This document shows positions 1-10,836 of a stretch of 64,000 nt of DNA, piece after piece (position 1 is the first letter of the stretch; each line of letters starts with the position of its first letter). The DNA comes from Vagococcus proximus. Its GTDB lineage: Bacteria > Bacillota > Bacilli > Lactobacillales > Vagococcaceae. The notes under the pieces are model-generated. The model ran no database searches, was not told the origin of the DNA, and saw only the letters and a program-made list of their open reading frames with translations. The stretch covers positions 434,001 to 498,000 of the forward strand of contig NZ_JAPDSH010000001.1 in the NCBI RefSeq assembly GCF_029143285.1, written 5' to 3'. A program made the position numbers and the translations under genes.

Positions 1-272
1 AGTCGTTATTGAATGTACTAATGCTGATGCTTTATTATAATGAAGATAGTAATTTAATAAAACGAGCGGGTGACATCAAAATATTAAACTGGTCCAAAAC
101 AATTGTGACGCGTTATTTTGAAAAAGGTGGCAGTCAAACAGAAGAGGGAATAACTTATTTAAATGAATTGAACGATTTATTTATTTCAGAAAATTTATCA
201 ATTGGTGGGACAGCTGACCTACTTATTGTGACTGTTTTTATATTTTTAGTGACATCAAATCAAAAAAAATAA
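1..272 (+). CDS. citG: Triphosphoribosyl-dephospho-CoA synthase (CitG family), C-terminal part
   Basis: The 5' end lies outside the window; the open frame enters at base 3 and ends with TAA at 270-272. The roughly 89 visible residues contain the pattern G-G-S-Q-T-E-E-G followed by a C-terminal LSIGGTADLL segment, which resembles the conserved end of CitG/MdcB proteins (KGG..T..G and LSPGGSADLL). CitG makes the prosthetic-group precursor of citrate lyase (or malonate decarboxylase) acyl carrier protein from dephospho-CoA and ATP. It could be a stand-alone CitG or the G half of a CitXG fusion; the visible part cannot tell. It ends in a terminator shared with the convergent regulator. The family call rests on motif recognition only. 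Confidence 0.75.
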   Translation, partial: SLLNVLMLMLYYNEDSNLIKRAGDIKILNWSKTIVTRYFEKGGSQTEEGITYLNELNDLFISENLSIGGTADLLIVTVFIFLVTSNQKK

Positions 273-296
273 GACCATAAGGTCTTATTTTTTTTG
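262..296. terminator. Bidirectional intrinsic terminator
   Basis: A 9-bp perfect stem (AATAAGACC / GGTCTTATT) with an ATAA loop is flanked by A-runs and T-runs. It can therefore end transcripts of the citG-like gene (+) and of the Mga-like gene (-), whose stop codon lies inside it. Confidence 0.85.
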
Positions 297-1787
297 GAAA
301 AGTTTTTCTAAATAAACATCAGAAATCAAACGGCACAAGCTTCGAAGGTCTTTATCTGCTTCAATATTAGCGTAATAGTAAAATTTTACAGGTTCCTCAT
401 AGGCGTGTAATTGATCAGAAACGACTAAATCTGCCTGTCTTGCATCATTATGAAAGACGATGGTGTCAGGTTTGAATAATTCTGATAAACGTTCTTTTAA
501 GTAGTATTCATAAGATAATTTAGTTTGAAAATCTAATACAACATAAAGTTTAGTTTGGCGTGTTTTTCGATAGAAAGATGATGTTAATTCTTCGAAAAAG
601 TCAATATTATCTAATAATAGTTTTGCATAGCTTGGTGAAATGCCTGTTTTAATTAAATCTGATGAAATATTAGCTTGAAGAGTTGATTTTGGAGAAGTAT
701 CTTTGACGTCCTCAGTTAGCTGAGTTGCTTTAAAGATACTCTTCATGTCTGATGAAAAAAGTTTGAGATAGATGAGGCTGACTAACGTTGTGTAGTTAAA
801 TGTTAGAGCATCTTTTTTTGAAATAGGGCCAATACTGTCTAGTAAATGTTGGCTGATTTCTTCAGACTGCATAATAATTTCTGGTAATTCAGTATTTAAT
901 TTCTCTAAGATGTTTAAGTAGATTATAAGATGGTCATTTTGTTCAGCAACTTGAGAAAATAGTATTAGAATTAAAAAGTTTGTAAAAGCAAGGGCATCCG
1001 GGTTGGAAATCATGTCAGTAATTTCAGGACTAAATAAATTCGTTTCCTCATATAAGAGTTTCAACAATAGCTTTACATCTGGATCTTCTATTGTATAGGT
1101 TTCTAATTCTGGTAAGAAGTTTCTTATACAATTGTATAAGGTATTGGCACGAAATTGTTGAAAATCATTTAAATCACTAATGGTATGGTCCGCAAGATAG
1201 TGTTCTATTTCTGATTTTTTGTCGTCATTATAGTTTTCTCCATCAGAAAATAATTTATCATGCATTTCTGAGAATAGGTATGAAAAAAGAAGGATATTTT
1301 GCAAGCTACCCTCTAACCCGATATTTCCGCGTTTCGTTTTGATTGTTATATTATAGTGTTTTAAAAATGCCTTAAGTCGAGCTAGAATTTGATTGTAGTA
1401 AACTTCTGAAATATTAATTTCAGTTAAAAGTTCACTTAGTTTAAAATGGCGATGTTTTACTAAATAGTTCAAGATTAAATACTCATAGGAATGAGATAAA
1501 TCAGATTGAACTTTTTTTATAATTAGGATATTTTTACTTAGGTGTTGATTTTCAGGTGAGTTAAAATCAATTTGTAAAGTTTGCCCTGTATTTATAATAA
1601 TAGGTTGGCTTGTTTTAAATTGATCCTGATAATAATCATTAAGCTGTGAAACGTATCGATCTAATGTCGGTCGACTTACTGCTAAACTTTCACAGAGGTC
1701 CGTTTTTTGTTTCGGGTTCTCGCTAGAAAGTTGATTAAGCAGCATTAGTATTTTGTGTTCATTCGTTTTAAATATAAGATTTAACAT
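285..1787 (-). CDS. Mga-like / PRD-type transcriptional regulator
   Basis: A 500-residue protein with an N-terminal winged helix-turn-helix (about residues 10-60, including the segment LCESLAVSRPTLDRYVSQL) and a second predicted HTH near residues 100-150, followed by a long helical region and a small alpha/beta C-terminal domain. This layout is that of the Mga/AtxA family, which control virulence, adhesion or sugar genes in streptococci and enterococci and whose PRD-like domains can be PTS-phosphorylated. I chose ATG at 1787 because AAAGGAG lies 11 nt upstream; a longer frame from TTG at 1811 would include that ribosome-binding site. It has no co-directional partner, so its target is unknown. 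The family is fairly sure, the regulated genes are not. Confidence 0.75.
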   Translation of the reverse strand: MLNLIFKTNEHKILMLLNQLSSENPKQKTDLCESLAVSRPTLDRYVSQLNDYYQDQFKTSQPIIINTGQTLQIDFNSPENQHLSKNILIIKKVQSDLSHSYEYLILNYLVKHRHFKLSELLTEINISEVYYNQILARLKAFLKHYNITIKTKRGNIGLEGSLQNILLFSYLFSEMHDKLFSDGENYNDDKKSEIEHYLADHTISDLNDFQQFRANTLYNCIRNFLPELETYTIEDPDVKLLLKLLYEETNLFSPEITDMISNPDALAFTNFLILILFSQVAEQNDHLIIYLNILEKLNTELPEIIMQSEEISQHLLDSIGPISKKDALTFNYTTLVSLIYLKLFSSDMKSIFKATQLTEDVKDTSPKSTLQANISSDLIKTGISPSYAKLLLDNIDFFEELTSSFYRKTRQTKLYVVLDFQTKLSYEYYLKERLSELFKPDTIVFHNDARQADLVVSDQLHAYEEPVKFYYYANIEADKDLRSLCRLISDVYLEKLFQKK

Positions 1788-2020
1788 AAAGATCTTTTCT
1801 CCTTTATTCAACAGATATAATGAATTCTATTTATTTTATCATAAAACAAATAGGTTGTTATTATATGAAAATAACAAAAAAAAACCAAAAAATAAAACAA
1901 AACGCTCAAATAGGGTAGTTTTTTCAAAAAAATAGTTATTTGAACAAATTGATTTATTATTAGGAAGTGATTTTTTTTCACCATTAATATACAAAACGAA
2001 CGTTATTTGAAAAAACGTAA

Positions 2021-2053
2021 ATAAAAAGACCATAACGGCCTTTTTATTTACGT
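2021..2053 (-). terminator. Terminator of the HerA-like ATPase gene
   Basis: An imperfect hairpin (AATAAAAAGACC / GGCCTTTTTATT, one mismatch, loop ATAAC) spans the stop codon of the minus-strand gene and is followed, on that strand, by a T-rich tail. The neighbouring stretch 1788-2020 is AT-rich and I see no gene in it. Confidence 0.65.
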
Positions 2054-3507
2054 TTAAATATACCAAGTACACTACGGCTCATTTCTCGACCAATGCTTCT
2101 GATTAACTGATTTGTGAAAGAGTCTGCTATTTTTTCGACAGCACCTTTTGGTTTTTTCTTCTTCGCTTTTTCTTTAATTTTCTCTTCTTTTTCTAACTCT
2201 TTTTGTAACTTCTCTTTCGCTTCTTCTTCTCGTTCAGCATCAATTTTTTTAGAAAGGAGTTCATAAGCTGATTCACGATCAACAGGAGTTTTATACTGTG
2301 CATCGAAAGGAGAGCTTTCAATTAGTTTTTTGTACTGTGTTTCATCAACTGTTCCTAGGAAACTTTCTGGTGGCCTAATCATTGCACGTTCAACAACACT
2401 AGGGGTTCCAGTCTCATCTAAAAATGAAATTAAAGCTTCACCAACTTGCAATTCAGTAATAACATCTGCCACTTTGAAGTTTTCATTGGGACGATAGCTA
2501 TCAGCAGCAGCCTTAATAGCTTTTTGTTCTTTAGGTGTGTAAGCGCGTAAGGCATGTTGGATACGATTGCCTAATTGAGCTAAAATCGATTCTGGTAAGT
2601 CGATAGGGTTTTGGGTAACAAAATAAACACCAACACCTTTCGAGCGGATTAAACGAACGACTTTTTCAACCTGTGAAACTAGACTCTTGGGCATATCATT
2701 AAATAAAAGATGCGCTTCGTCAAAGAAAAAAACAAGTTTTGGCTTATCTAGATCACCAACTTCAGGTAGTTCTTCAAACAATTGTGCAAGCAACCAAATT
2801 AACATGGTTGCGTATAATAATGGGTTTTGATAAAGTTTTTGTGCCATTAAAATATTAAGATAGCCTTTGCCAGTCTCATCTTGTCTGATGAAATCAGTTA
2901 GTTTTATAGCGGGCTCTCCGAAAAATAAATCTCCGCCTTGTTCTTGGATTGTAAGTAGGTGACGTTGAATCGCCCCTAAAGTTTGTTTAGTAATATGGCC
3001 ATATTCACCAGTGTAGTCAGGCAAATGATTGCTTACTTCTGTTACTAGTGCTTGTAAATCCTTTAAATCAATTAAAAGATAGCCTTTGTCATCTGCTATT
3101 TTAAATAAAACTTGTAAGACGTCTGCTTGAGTCTCACTTAATTCAAATAAACGAGAAAGTAAGATAGGCCCCATCTCTGAAATTGTCCCTCTAACAGGGT
3201 GACCTAATTCACCGTATACATCCCACAGCCGAACTGGAAAAGGTTGAGCAGTGTAGTCGCTAATTCCAAGTTTTTCAAGGCGTTCCTTCATTTTACTTTC
3301 ATCTCCAGCCTGAGATAAACTAGCTAAATCACCCTTGATATCGGCTAAAAATACTGGAATCCCTTGTTTACTTAATTGTTCAGCAATAACCTTGAGTGTG
3401 ACTGTTTTTCCAGTTCCGGTAGCACCTGTAATAAAACCATGGCGGTTTAAGTATTGTAGCGGTATTCCCAAATCTTTGTCATTTTTTGCGATAGTGATAC
3501 TTGTCAT
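2044..3507 (-). CDS. HerA-like helicase/ATPase, DUF853 (YjgR) family
   Basis: 487 residues. The Walker A motif GATGTGKT is at residues 28-35, a Walker B-like strand LVFFFDEAHLLF lies mid-protein, and an arginine-finger-like region with QNPIDLP follows. The C-terminal 80 residues are highly charged (a KEKLQKELEKEEK-type coiled coil) and end in a basic tail. The HerA/FtsK-superfamily DUF853 proteins are predicted hexameric ATPases of uncertain function; a DNA- or protein-translocating role is inferred from the fold. Start ATG has GGAGG 11 nt upstream. Monocistronic, with its own terminator. No associated nuclease (NurA, Sir2 or similar) is nearby, so there is no support for a defence role here. 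Confidence 0.85.
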   Translation of the reverse strand: MTSITIAKNDKDLGIPLQYLNRHGFITGATGTGKTVTLKVIAEQLSKQGIPVFLADIKGDLASLSQAGDESKMKERLEKLGISDYTAQPFPVRLWDVYGELGHPVRGTISEMGPILLSRLFELSETQADVLQVLFKIADDKGYLLIDLKDLQALVTEVSNHLPDYTGEYGHITKQTLGAIQRHLLTIQEQGGDLFFGEPAIKLTDFIRQDETGKGYLNILMAQKLYQNPLLYATMLIWLLAQLFEELPEVGDLDKPKLVFFFDEAHLLFNDMPKSLVSQVEKVVRLIRSKGVGVYFVTQNPIDLPESILAQLGNRIQHALRAYTPKEQKAIKAAADSYRPNENFKVADVITELQVGEALISFLDETGTPSVVERAMIRPPESFLGTVDETQYKKLIESSPFDAQYKTPVDRESAYELLSKKIDAEREEEAKEKLQKELEKEEKIKEKAKKKKPKGAVEKIADSFTNQLIRSIGREMSRSVLGIFKRK

Positions 3508-3642
3508 AATTTATACGACCTCCTTAATTTCTTCTTATTTAGTCTATCATTTTAAGTGTTTATTTTGCAATTAAGCTCATAAAATTCTCATCGTTTTTCT
3601 AGAGTCCAATTGTATAATAGGTACTAAAAATAACAATTAGTC

Positions 3643-3671
3643 TTTACACGAAAAAACGGTTACTGTATACT
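3643..3671 (+). promoter_or_regulatory. Promoter of the GntR-ABC operon, with possible operator
   Basis: TTTACA at 3643-3648 and TATACT at 3666-3671 are separated by 17 nt, a near-consensus sigma-A promoter. Just downstream (3672-3702) the sequence repeats TTAGTTA/GTTAG and GATTAACT/TAACTAG in opposite orientations. This dyad could be the operator for the first gene's GntR product. The operator part is inference. Confidence 0.6.
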
Positions 3672-3714
3672 TAGTTAGGTTAGTGATTAACTGATTAACT
3701 AGGAGGGTGATGGG

Positions 3715-4086
3715 ATGAGATTAGATTTTGATAGTACATTACCTTTATATAAACAAATTGCAAAGCAAATAGAAGAAGGTGTGATGAAAGGGGTATATAG
3801 CCCAGGTACACAGATTCCTTCTACGACTGAAATTTCTAAACGCTATAATGTTAATCCTGCGACTGTTTTAAAAGGAATGAATTTACTCGTATCAAAAAAA
3901 ATATTAGTCAAACGACGTGGTATTGGAATGTTTGTAACAGAAAATGGGAGTCAACTTATTTTTGAAGAGCGCAAAGAGCAATTTATTAATGAAAATATTG
4001 TAGGTTTAGTAGCGGAGGCGAAAGGCTTAAATTTATCCAAATCAGAACTACTAGTATTAATTGAGAGAGGGTTTGAAAATGAGTAA
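3715..4086 (+). CDS. GntR-family regulator, YtrA subfamily
   Basis: 123 residues: an N-terminal winged HTH (about residues 10-75, with the segment PSTTEISKRYNVNPATVLKGMNLL) and a short helical C-terminus with no ligand domain, the layout of the YtrA subfamily. These repressors usually control an adjacent ABC transporter and often respond to cell-wall-active antibiotics. The next gene overlaps by 8 nt and encodes an ABC ATPase, then a permease follows, so the operon matches that pattern. AGGAGGG sits 6 nt before the ATG. Autoregulation is probable but inferred. Confidence 0.85.
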   Translation: MRLDFDSTLPLYKQIAKQIEEGVMKGVYSPGTQIPSTTEISKRYNVNPATVLKGMNLLVSKKILVKRRGIGMFVTENGSQLIFEERKEQFINENIVGLVAEAKGLNLSKSELLVLIERGFENE

Positions 4087-4954
4087 ATTAGAAATAATTA
4101 GTATTGATAAATCATTTGGTAAGAAGCAAGTGTTGCATCAAGTTAACTTTAAATTAGAAGAAGGACAGTTGTATGGCTTGTTAGGTCGAAATGGTGCAGG
4201 AAAGAGTACTCTCCTTTCAATTATAAATAACAGAATAATAGGTGATGAGGGTGAAGTTCTATTAGATAATGAAAATGTTCTTGAAAATGACGAGTTATTG
4301 TCTGAAATCTTCTTAGTCAACGATAGTTGTTTGTTTGGAAAAGATGACTCTATGCAAGCAAAAGATTATTTCAATTTTGCTAAGCTAGTGTATGACGATT
4401 TTGATACAGAGTTAATGGAGCGTTTAGTTGATATATTTGGATTGGATGTCAAAATGAAATTAGCTAAACTTTCAACAGGTTATAAATCAATTTTTAATAT
4501 TATTTTAGCCTTATGTGTTCCGTGTAAATTTATATTTCTAGATGAACCTACATTAGGACTGGACGCCAATCATCGTGATATTTTTTATAAAGAATTGTTG
4601 GCAACATTTATTGATAAACCTCGTAGTTTTATTTTGTCAACACATTTAATTTCTGAGATAGCTAATGTTATTAATTCAGTTATTGTATTGGATGAAGGAC
4701 AAATAATTTTAGATGAGACAGTCGATCATATTTTAGCTAAAGCGTGGTCCGTAAAAGGTCCTAAAGAAAAAATGGAATCATTACTTAAGGAACCAACGAT
4801 TATTGGCTCTGAAGAAATGGGCGGAGAAGTGACAGTATACTGCTACGGGAAGTTACCGGAACTTTCAGATGAATTGACCGTGGATCGTGTTGATCTACAA
4901 AAAATGTTTATTCAATTTACATCAGGTAAGGAGGTTTTGACACATGAAGATTAA
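4079..4954 (+). CDS. ABC transporter ATP-binding protein (YtrB-like)
   Basis: 291 residues. Walker A GRNGAGKST is near residue 36, the signature is the weak form LSTGYKS near residue 130 (instead of LSGGQ), Walker B is FIFLDEPTLGLD, and the switch histidine follows in STHL. Altered signatures are common in exporters of the YtrB/EcsA type. The start is ATG at 4079, preceded by AGAGAGGG; it overlaps the regulator's end, which implies translational coupling. It pairs with the permease encoded next. The substrate is unknown; an antibiotic or peptide response is a family-level guess. Confidence 0.85.
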   Translation: MSKLEIISIDKSFGKKQVLHQVNFKLEEGQLYGLLGRNGAGKSTLLSIINNRIIGDEGEVLLDNENVLENDELLSEIFLVNDSCLFGKDDSMQAKDYFNFAKLVYDDFDTELMERLVDIFGLDVKMKLAKLSTGYKSIFNIILALCVPCKFIFLDEPTLGLDANHRDIFYKELLATFIDKPRSFILSTHLISEIANVINSVIVLDEGQIILDETVDHILAKAWSVKGPKEKMESLLKEPTIIGSEEMGGEVTVYCYGKLPELSDELTVDRVDLQKMFIQFTSGKEVLTHED

Positions 4955-5663
4955 GCCTATTTTTAGATATTATTTTAAAATTTGGGTGATAACAACACTA
5001 ATTGTTTCGAGTTTCGCTATATTAATAGATATTGTTTTTCCTATAGCTGTTGATTTGATTAATAATGTAAACTGGCAAGGGGATTTTAAAGCATCTAATG
5101 GTTTTACACAATCCTTATGGTTGTTATTTATTATTGTCATGACCAATCCAATCAAGAAAGTATTTACCTTAGGAGCACAATTTAGCATTTCAAGAAAAAC
5201 GCAATATGTGGCGAATTTACTTGGCATTTTATTTTTTGCAGTGACGTGGGTTGTTCTTTACAGAGTGCTTTATCCGATAGTTTTGGATTATTTATTTTAT
5301 TATACGGATGATACGTGGAAGTATACACTAGCACCAAGCTTAGCCGTTAACTTTTGGTTGACTCGCTTGATTGATGTAATTGAATTAGTTTTACTTGGAA
5401 TTGTTGTTTGGTTTTGCATGGCTCAAACAAAACGTTTTGCTGTACTACCTGTTTTTTTTGTTAGTTTAATAGTTATTATATTAATACCTGTGTTATTGAT
5501 TGCGGTGATGAATGTCACCCCTGAGTATATCCAAATTGACATTTTTGAGAAATTTAAGATGATTTTTACAAACCCTATCGGCTTTTGGTTAGGTATTGTA
5601 GCTGTGGTAGGATTAGGACTTTATATTGTACGTCGATCAACTCGTTCATTATCCATGAAATAA
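4944..5663 (+). CDS. ABC transporter permease protein
   Basis: 239 residues with about six hydrophobic membrane segments (starting near residues 12-32, 52-70, 90-110, 140-165, 168-190 and 212-232). It has no sequence motif I can name beyond an ABC-2-like membrane domain. The ATG lies 11 nt inside the ATPase gene, with AAGGAGG upstream, so the pair is translationally coupled. A strong terminator follows the stop codon, closing the three-gene operon. Confidence 0.75.
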   Translation: MKIKPIFRYYFKIWVITTLIVSSFAILIDIVFPIAVDLINNVNWQGDFKASNGFTQSLWLLFIIVMTNPIKKVFTLGAQFSISRKTQYVANLLGILFFAVTWVVLYRVLYPIVLDYLFYYTDDTWKYTLAPSLAVNFWLTRLIDVIELVLLGIVVWFCMAQTKRFAVLPVFFVSLIVIILIPVLLIAVMNVTPEYIQIDIFEKFKMIFTNPIGFWLGIVAVVGLGLYIVRRSTRSLSMK

Positions 5664-5696
5664 AAAAAGAAGACCAAGAGGTCTTCTTTTTTTATT
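5662..5696 (+). terminator. Terminator of the GntR-ABC operon
   Basis: A 14-bp perfect stem ending in AAGACC / GGTCTT, with loop AAGA and a run of seven T. It begins at the stop codon. Confidence 0.9.
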
Positions 5697-5701
5697 TAGA
5701 T

Positions 5702-5720
5702 ATGAAACACATCGTTTCAT
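5702..5720 (+). promoter_or_regulatory. Inverted repeat, possible RpiR operator
   Basis: The perfect inverted repeat ATGAAAC-N5-GTTTCAT lies about 90 nt upstream of the 6-phospho-beta-glucosidase gene. Operators of this shape (TGAAA..TTTCA) are known for RpiR-type regulators, and such a regulator is encoded convergently just beyond the gene. The link is inference; the repeat itself is seen directly. Confidence 0.4.
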
Positions 5721-5745
5721 GCTTGTTTTTACAATCAGAATGTGA

Positions 5746-7966
<2,221 letters not shown>

Positions 7967-7990
7967 AATTCCTCGTTTTTATAGGTCTAG

Positions 7991-8431
7991 TTAGTGCAGT
8001 GAAAGTGATTTTTTTAAAGGGTAATGTGGTATTCCGATTTCTTCAAAAGGACGACCACTTACAACATAGCCCTGTTTAAGATAAAAAGGTAAAGCATGTT
8101 CTTGTGCACTTAGAACGATGTTAGAAGCCCTGTGTTTACTTACAAATGATTCGACCTCTTGAATAAGCGATTTTCCAATTGCTTTTTTTCGGTAGGTAGG
8201 TCTAACCGCAAAACGTTGCAGTTTAAAGGTTGTGTCATCTAATTGCTTGAGACGACAAGTAGCAATAGGTGTATTTTCTTTAGAATACACCACAAAGTGA
8301 TAGGACTCTTCTTCCTCGCTGATCTCAATGGCAGGCGAAATGTGTTGTTCATTAATAAATACGTCTTTTCTAATTGCCAAGGAATCATTGTAAATGGGGT
8401 CTGAAATAGAGTCTGTCCAGCGTATAGTCAA
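7991..8431 (-). CDS. GNAT-family N-acetyltransferase
   Basis: 146 residues of a single GNAT domain; the acetyl-CoA binding region is RFAVRPTYRKKAIGKSLIQEV (near residues 72-92), with the Q/R-x-x-G/A motif in degenerate form (RKKAIG). The start is TTG at 8431, chosen because AGGAGG lies 7 nt upstream and no ATG fits. It follows the YigZ-like gene by 14 nt on the same strand, so the two are probably co-transcribed. The acetyl acceptor is unknown. Confidence 0.8.
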   Translation of the reverse strand: MTIRWTDSISDPIYNDSLAIRKDVFINEQHISPAIEISEEEESYHFVVYSKENTPIATCRLKQLDDTTFKLQRFAVRPTYRKKAIGKSLIQEVESFVSKHRASNIVLSAQEHALPFYLKQGYVVSGRPFEEIGIPHYPLKKSLSLH

Positions 8432-8445
8432 AGATGTTCCTCCTT

Positions 8446-9081
8446 TTAAGTTAAAAGTGTCTCGTGGTAGGTTTTATTTCCCTTAGTTAGTAGTGCTTGT
8501 CCGCTAAATAACTCAGTTATTTCATTATAAAACACGTCAATGTCAGGCTCATCAACCATACAGGTCACAACAACTTTATCTGTAAAAGCAGTTTCTTTAA
8601 TAGTGTAGGTTGAATTTTCAATAAAGTAATCAAATTTACTATGTTGATTGTAATCTAATGTGACAAATACTTCTTGTTGAAGTTTCCCTTCGACTATTCC
8701 AATCGCGTCTAGAGCATCATTAACTGAGCCACCATATGCACGGATTAAACCACCTTTGCCTAATTCAGTACCGCCGAAATAGCGTGTGACAATAGCGAGC
8801 GTATTGATAATATTTCGCTTCTTTAGGATATCCAACATGGGTAGACCAGCAGTTCCACTTGGTTCTCCGTCGTCACTACTCCGTTGTAATTCATTGGTGT
8901 CACCCAAAACATAAGCATGACAGTTATGACTCGCTTTCCAGTGTTCTTTTTTTATTTGATTTAAAAGTTCTTTTGCCTCATCTTCTGATTTTATGCGGTA
9001 AAGATGACAAATGAAGCGTGATTTTTTAATTTCGATTTCATGTGTTCCATTTTCTTTAATGGTTAAGTATGTTGTTAACAT
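8446..9081 (-). CDS. YigZ / IMPACT-family protein
   Basis: 211 residues. The N-terminal UPF0029 (Impact) domain shows the typical KKSRFICHLYRI start, the motif ASHNCHAY, then RSSDDGEPSGTAG and VVTRYFGGTELGKGGL; the C-terminal DUF1949 ferredoxin-like domain follows from about residue 135. The family is related to eukaryotic IMPACT/YIH1. A role in translation or protein quality control is suggested from structure, not shown. Start ATG at 9081 with GAGGTG 5 nt upstream. First gene of a two-gene unit with the GNAT gene. Confidence 0.9.
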   Translation of the reverse strand: MLTTYLTIKENGTHEIEIKKSRFICHLYRIKSEDEAKELLNQIKKEHWKASHNCHAYVLGDTNELQRSSDDGEPSGTAGLPMLDILKKRNIINTLAIVTRYFGGTELGKGGLIRAYGGSVNDALDAIGIVEGKLQQEVFVTLDYNQHSKFDYFIENSTYTIKETAFTDKVVVTCMVDEPDIDVFYNEITELFSGQALLTKGNKTYHETLLT

Positions 9082-9225
9082 GTTACACCTCGTTTCATAT
9101 TAAGTATAGCGAGGCTATGTGTATCAAGCAAGCAAAAATAATGAGTATTTTTAATTAATATTTGAATTTATAGGGGATTTAATAGTAGAATGAAGAGGAA
9201 ATCAAATAGTAAGGAGTGGATTGTT

Positions 9226-9759
9226 TTGGATGCAATTAAAGGCGTGTTTGAAAATGAACGATTGGTTTTAGCTAATGGTAAAAAAGTTTCACTTACTGAT
9301 ATTTGGAGAGCTAGAATAGAACTTATACCCTATTTATTATTTCCTGTAACAGAAGAAGTTGAGGAGAATGTATTTGAAGAGGGAGAAGGTCGAATTCTTT
9401 ATCCTGTAACAACAGATAATTATTTAAATAAGGGACAGATGGTATATGGAGAAAGTAGAACAACTCGTATTGGTCATTTTTTATACAAGGGTGCTACAGA
9501 GGTTGTCCGTAAGCCTGATTTAAAAAATCCTCATAAAGTAAAAACATTAGGATATAGAAAACTAGTGTTAGAGATGAAAGATAAATCAGAGGTTGATGTA
9601 GTGTTTGATGGGAATAGTATTGAGTTACCAAAATCTGTCACTATTTTGAAGCAAAGTGGTGAGGCAACGGCCTTAGTACCATTTTTTGATCGACCTTCAG
9701 AGTTTATTAATATTTTGAAAAAAGAAGGTATTGAAGTTTATTATAGTGAAGATCATTAA
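9226..9759 (+). CDS. Hypothetical protein
   Basis: I do not recognise this family. The best start is TTG at 9226 (177 residues), because AAGGAG lies about 9 nt upstream; an in-frame ATG at 9190 gives 189 residues but has no good ribosome-binding site and would place that Shine-Dalgarno inside the gene. The protein is soluble, mixed alpha/beta, acidic in its middle (an EEVEENVFEEGEGR stretch) and has no signal peptide or membrane segment. Divergent from the YigZ-like gene and followed by its own terminator, so monocistronic. Confidence 0.6.
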   Translation: MDAIKGVFENERLVLANGKKVSLTDIWRARIELIPYLLFPVTEEVEENVFEEGEGRILYPVTTDNYLNKGQMVYGESRTTRIGHFLYKGATEVVRKPDLKNPHKVKTLGYRKLVLEMKDKSEVDVVFDGNSIELPKSVTILKQSGEATALVPFFDRPSEFINILKKEGIEVYYSEDH

Positions 9760-9792
9760 AAAAGACGGTTAGCTTAGCTAACCGTCTTTTTA
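9758..9792. terminator. Bidirectional terminator
   Basis: A 15-bp perfect stem (core GACGGTTAGC / GCTAACCGTC, loop TTA) flanked by A5 and T5 serves the hypothetical gene (+) and the convergent hydrolase gene (-). Confidence 0.9.
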
Positions 9793-10719
9793 TTTAGTAA
9801 GTTGGTGATTAATCCAGTTCAGGATATCGGATTGAATTAAATCACTTTCTTTTTCATTTAAGAGTTCATGACGTAAATCTGGATAGAGTTGTAAGGTAAT
9901 AGCGTCAAAGCCGTCAGTTGCCATCTCTTCAGTGACTTGTATCACAGCTTTTCCGAAATTACCTACAGGGTCCTGTTCACCACTTATAAAGAGAAAAGGT
10001 AAAGTATGATTGATTGCGTTATACCACCCTTTTTCATTTGCCGCAGCGGTTAATTGGAACAATGTGTCAAATCCATTGTTGGTAAAGGTGAATCCAAGTA
10101 GTGGATCTTCTAGGTAGTCGTCTACGTTTTGTTTGTTTTTAGATAGCCAGTCCATAGGTGTCCGTTTTTCAGGGAATGATTTGTAAAAATTACCAAAAGC
10201 AAGCGTGTCGATTTTCTTATTTATCACAGTGGGTTGTTTTTTGTTAAGTAGGGCGGTAACAGCCAAGGCAGCTTTGAGTTCAGGGCGACGGCCACCTGTT
10301 CCCATTATAATGGCACCATCCACAAGTGATGAGTATTTCTTAAGGTAATTTCTAACTACAAATGATCCCATACTATGTCCCATAATGAAATAAGGTAAAT
10401 CGGGGTAAACTGTTTGAGTTTTAAGTGTGATGGAATGGACATCCTCAATTAATATTTCAGGGCTGTTTTCCTTACTAAAGTAGCCGTATAGAGGTGCACC
10501 TTCATCTACTGAATAGCCGTGACCTAGATGATCGTGACCTACAACGAGTATCTTATTTTCATTTAGGTAATGAGCAAATGCGTCATAGCGCTCAATGTAC
10601 TCAGCCATACCGTGAACAAGTTGTAAAATAGCTTTTGGTTTGCCTGTTGAAGGGGACCAAGTCACGTGATTAAGGGAAGTTTTTCCATCAGTAGAGAGTA
10701 CCTTTTCTTTTGTTTTCAT
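9790..10719 (-). CDS. Alpha/beta hydrolase, monoacylglycerol lipase-like
   Basis: 309 residues of the serine aminopeptidase S33 / Hydrolase_4 type: oxyanion-hole region LVHGMAEY (35-41), GHDHLGHG (61-68), nucleophile elbow GHSMGS with Ser116, the Asp in SGEQDPVG and the His in DLRHELLNE near the C-terminus. Relatives hydrolyse monoacylglycerols or lysophospholipids in the cytoplasm. No signal peptide. The start is ATG at 10719, with AAAGGA 8 nt upstream; the ATG at 10728 overlaps that ribosome-binding site. Monocistronic. The exact substrate is not known. Confidence 0.85.
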   Translation of the reverse strand: MKTKEKVLSTDGKTSLNHVTWSPSTGKPKAILQLVHGMAEYIERYDAFAHYLNENKILVVGHDHLGHGYSVDEGAPLYGYFSKENSPEILIEDVHSITLKTQTVYPDLPYFIMGHSMGSFVVRNYLKKYSSLVDGAIIMGTGGRRPELKAALAVTALLNKKQPTVINKKIDTLAFGNFYKSFPEKRTPMDWLSKNKQNVDDYLEDPLLGFTFTNNGFDTLFQLTAAANEKGWYNAINHTLPFLFISGEQDPVGNFGKAVIQVTEEMATDGFDAITLQLYPDLRHELLNEKESDLIQSDILNWINHQLTK

Positions 10720-10836
10720 GAGAATCATCCTTTCGATTCTTTAACATAATTGTAAAGTCCCTTTGATTATAAAACAAAGTATAATAAACTGCTAATATTT
10801 CGTAAAAAAAACGTATCTATTTTCAGGAGGTGTTAT

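Noticed and set aside
1839-2072. Minus-strand frame of 77 codons between the Mga-like and ATPase genes
   Set aside because: Low-complexity, A/T-driven composition, no ribosome-binding site and overlaps the ATPase terminator and stop.
2044-3507. HerA-like ATPase as part of a phage-defence system
   Set aside because: No nuclease, Sir2 or other defence partner is adjacent; DUF853 ATPases are widespread as single genes.
10790-10836. Competence sigma-factor box upstream of comFA
   Set aside because: TTTCGTAA and CGTATCTA are only loosely like the streptococcal or lactococcal box and in no fixed position; not supportable.
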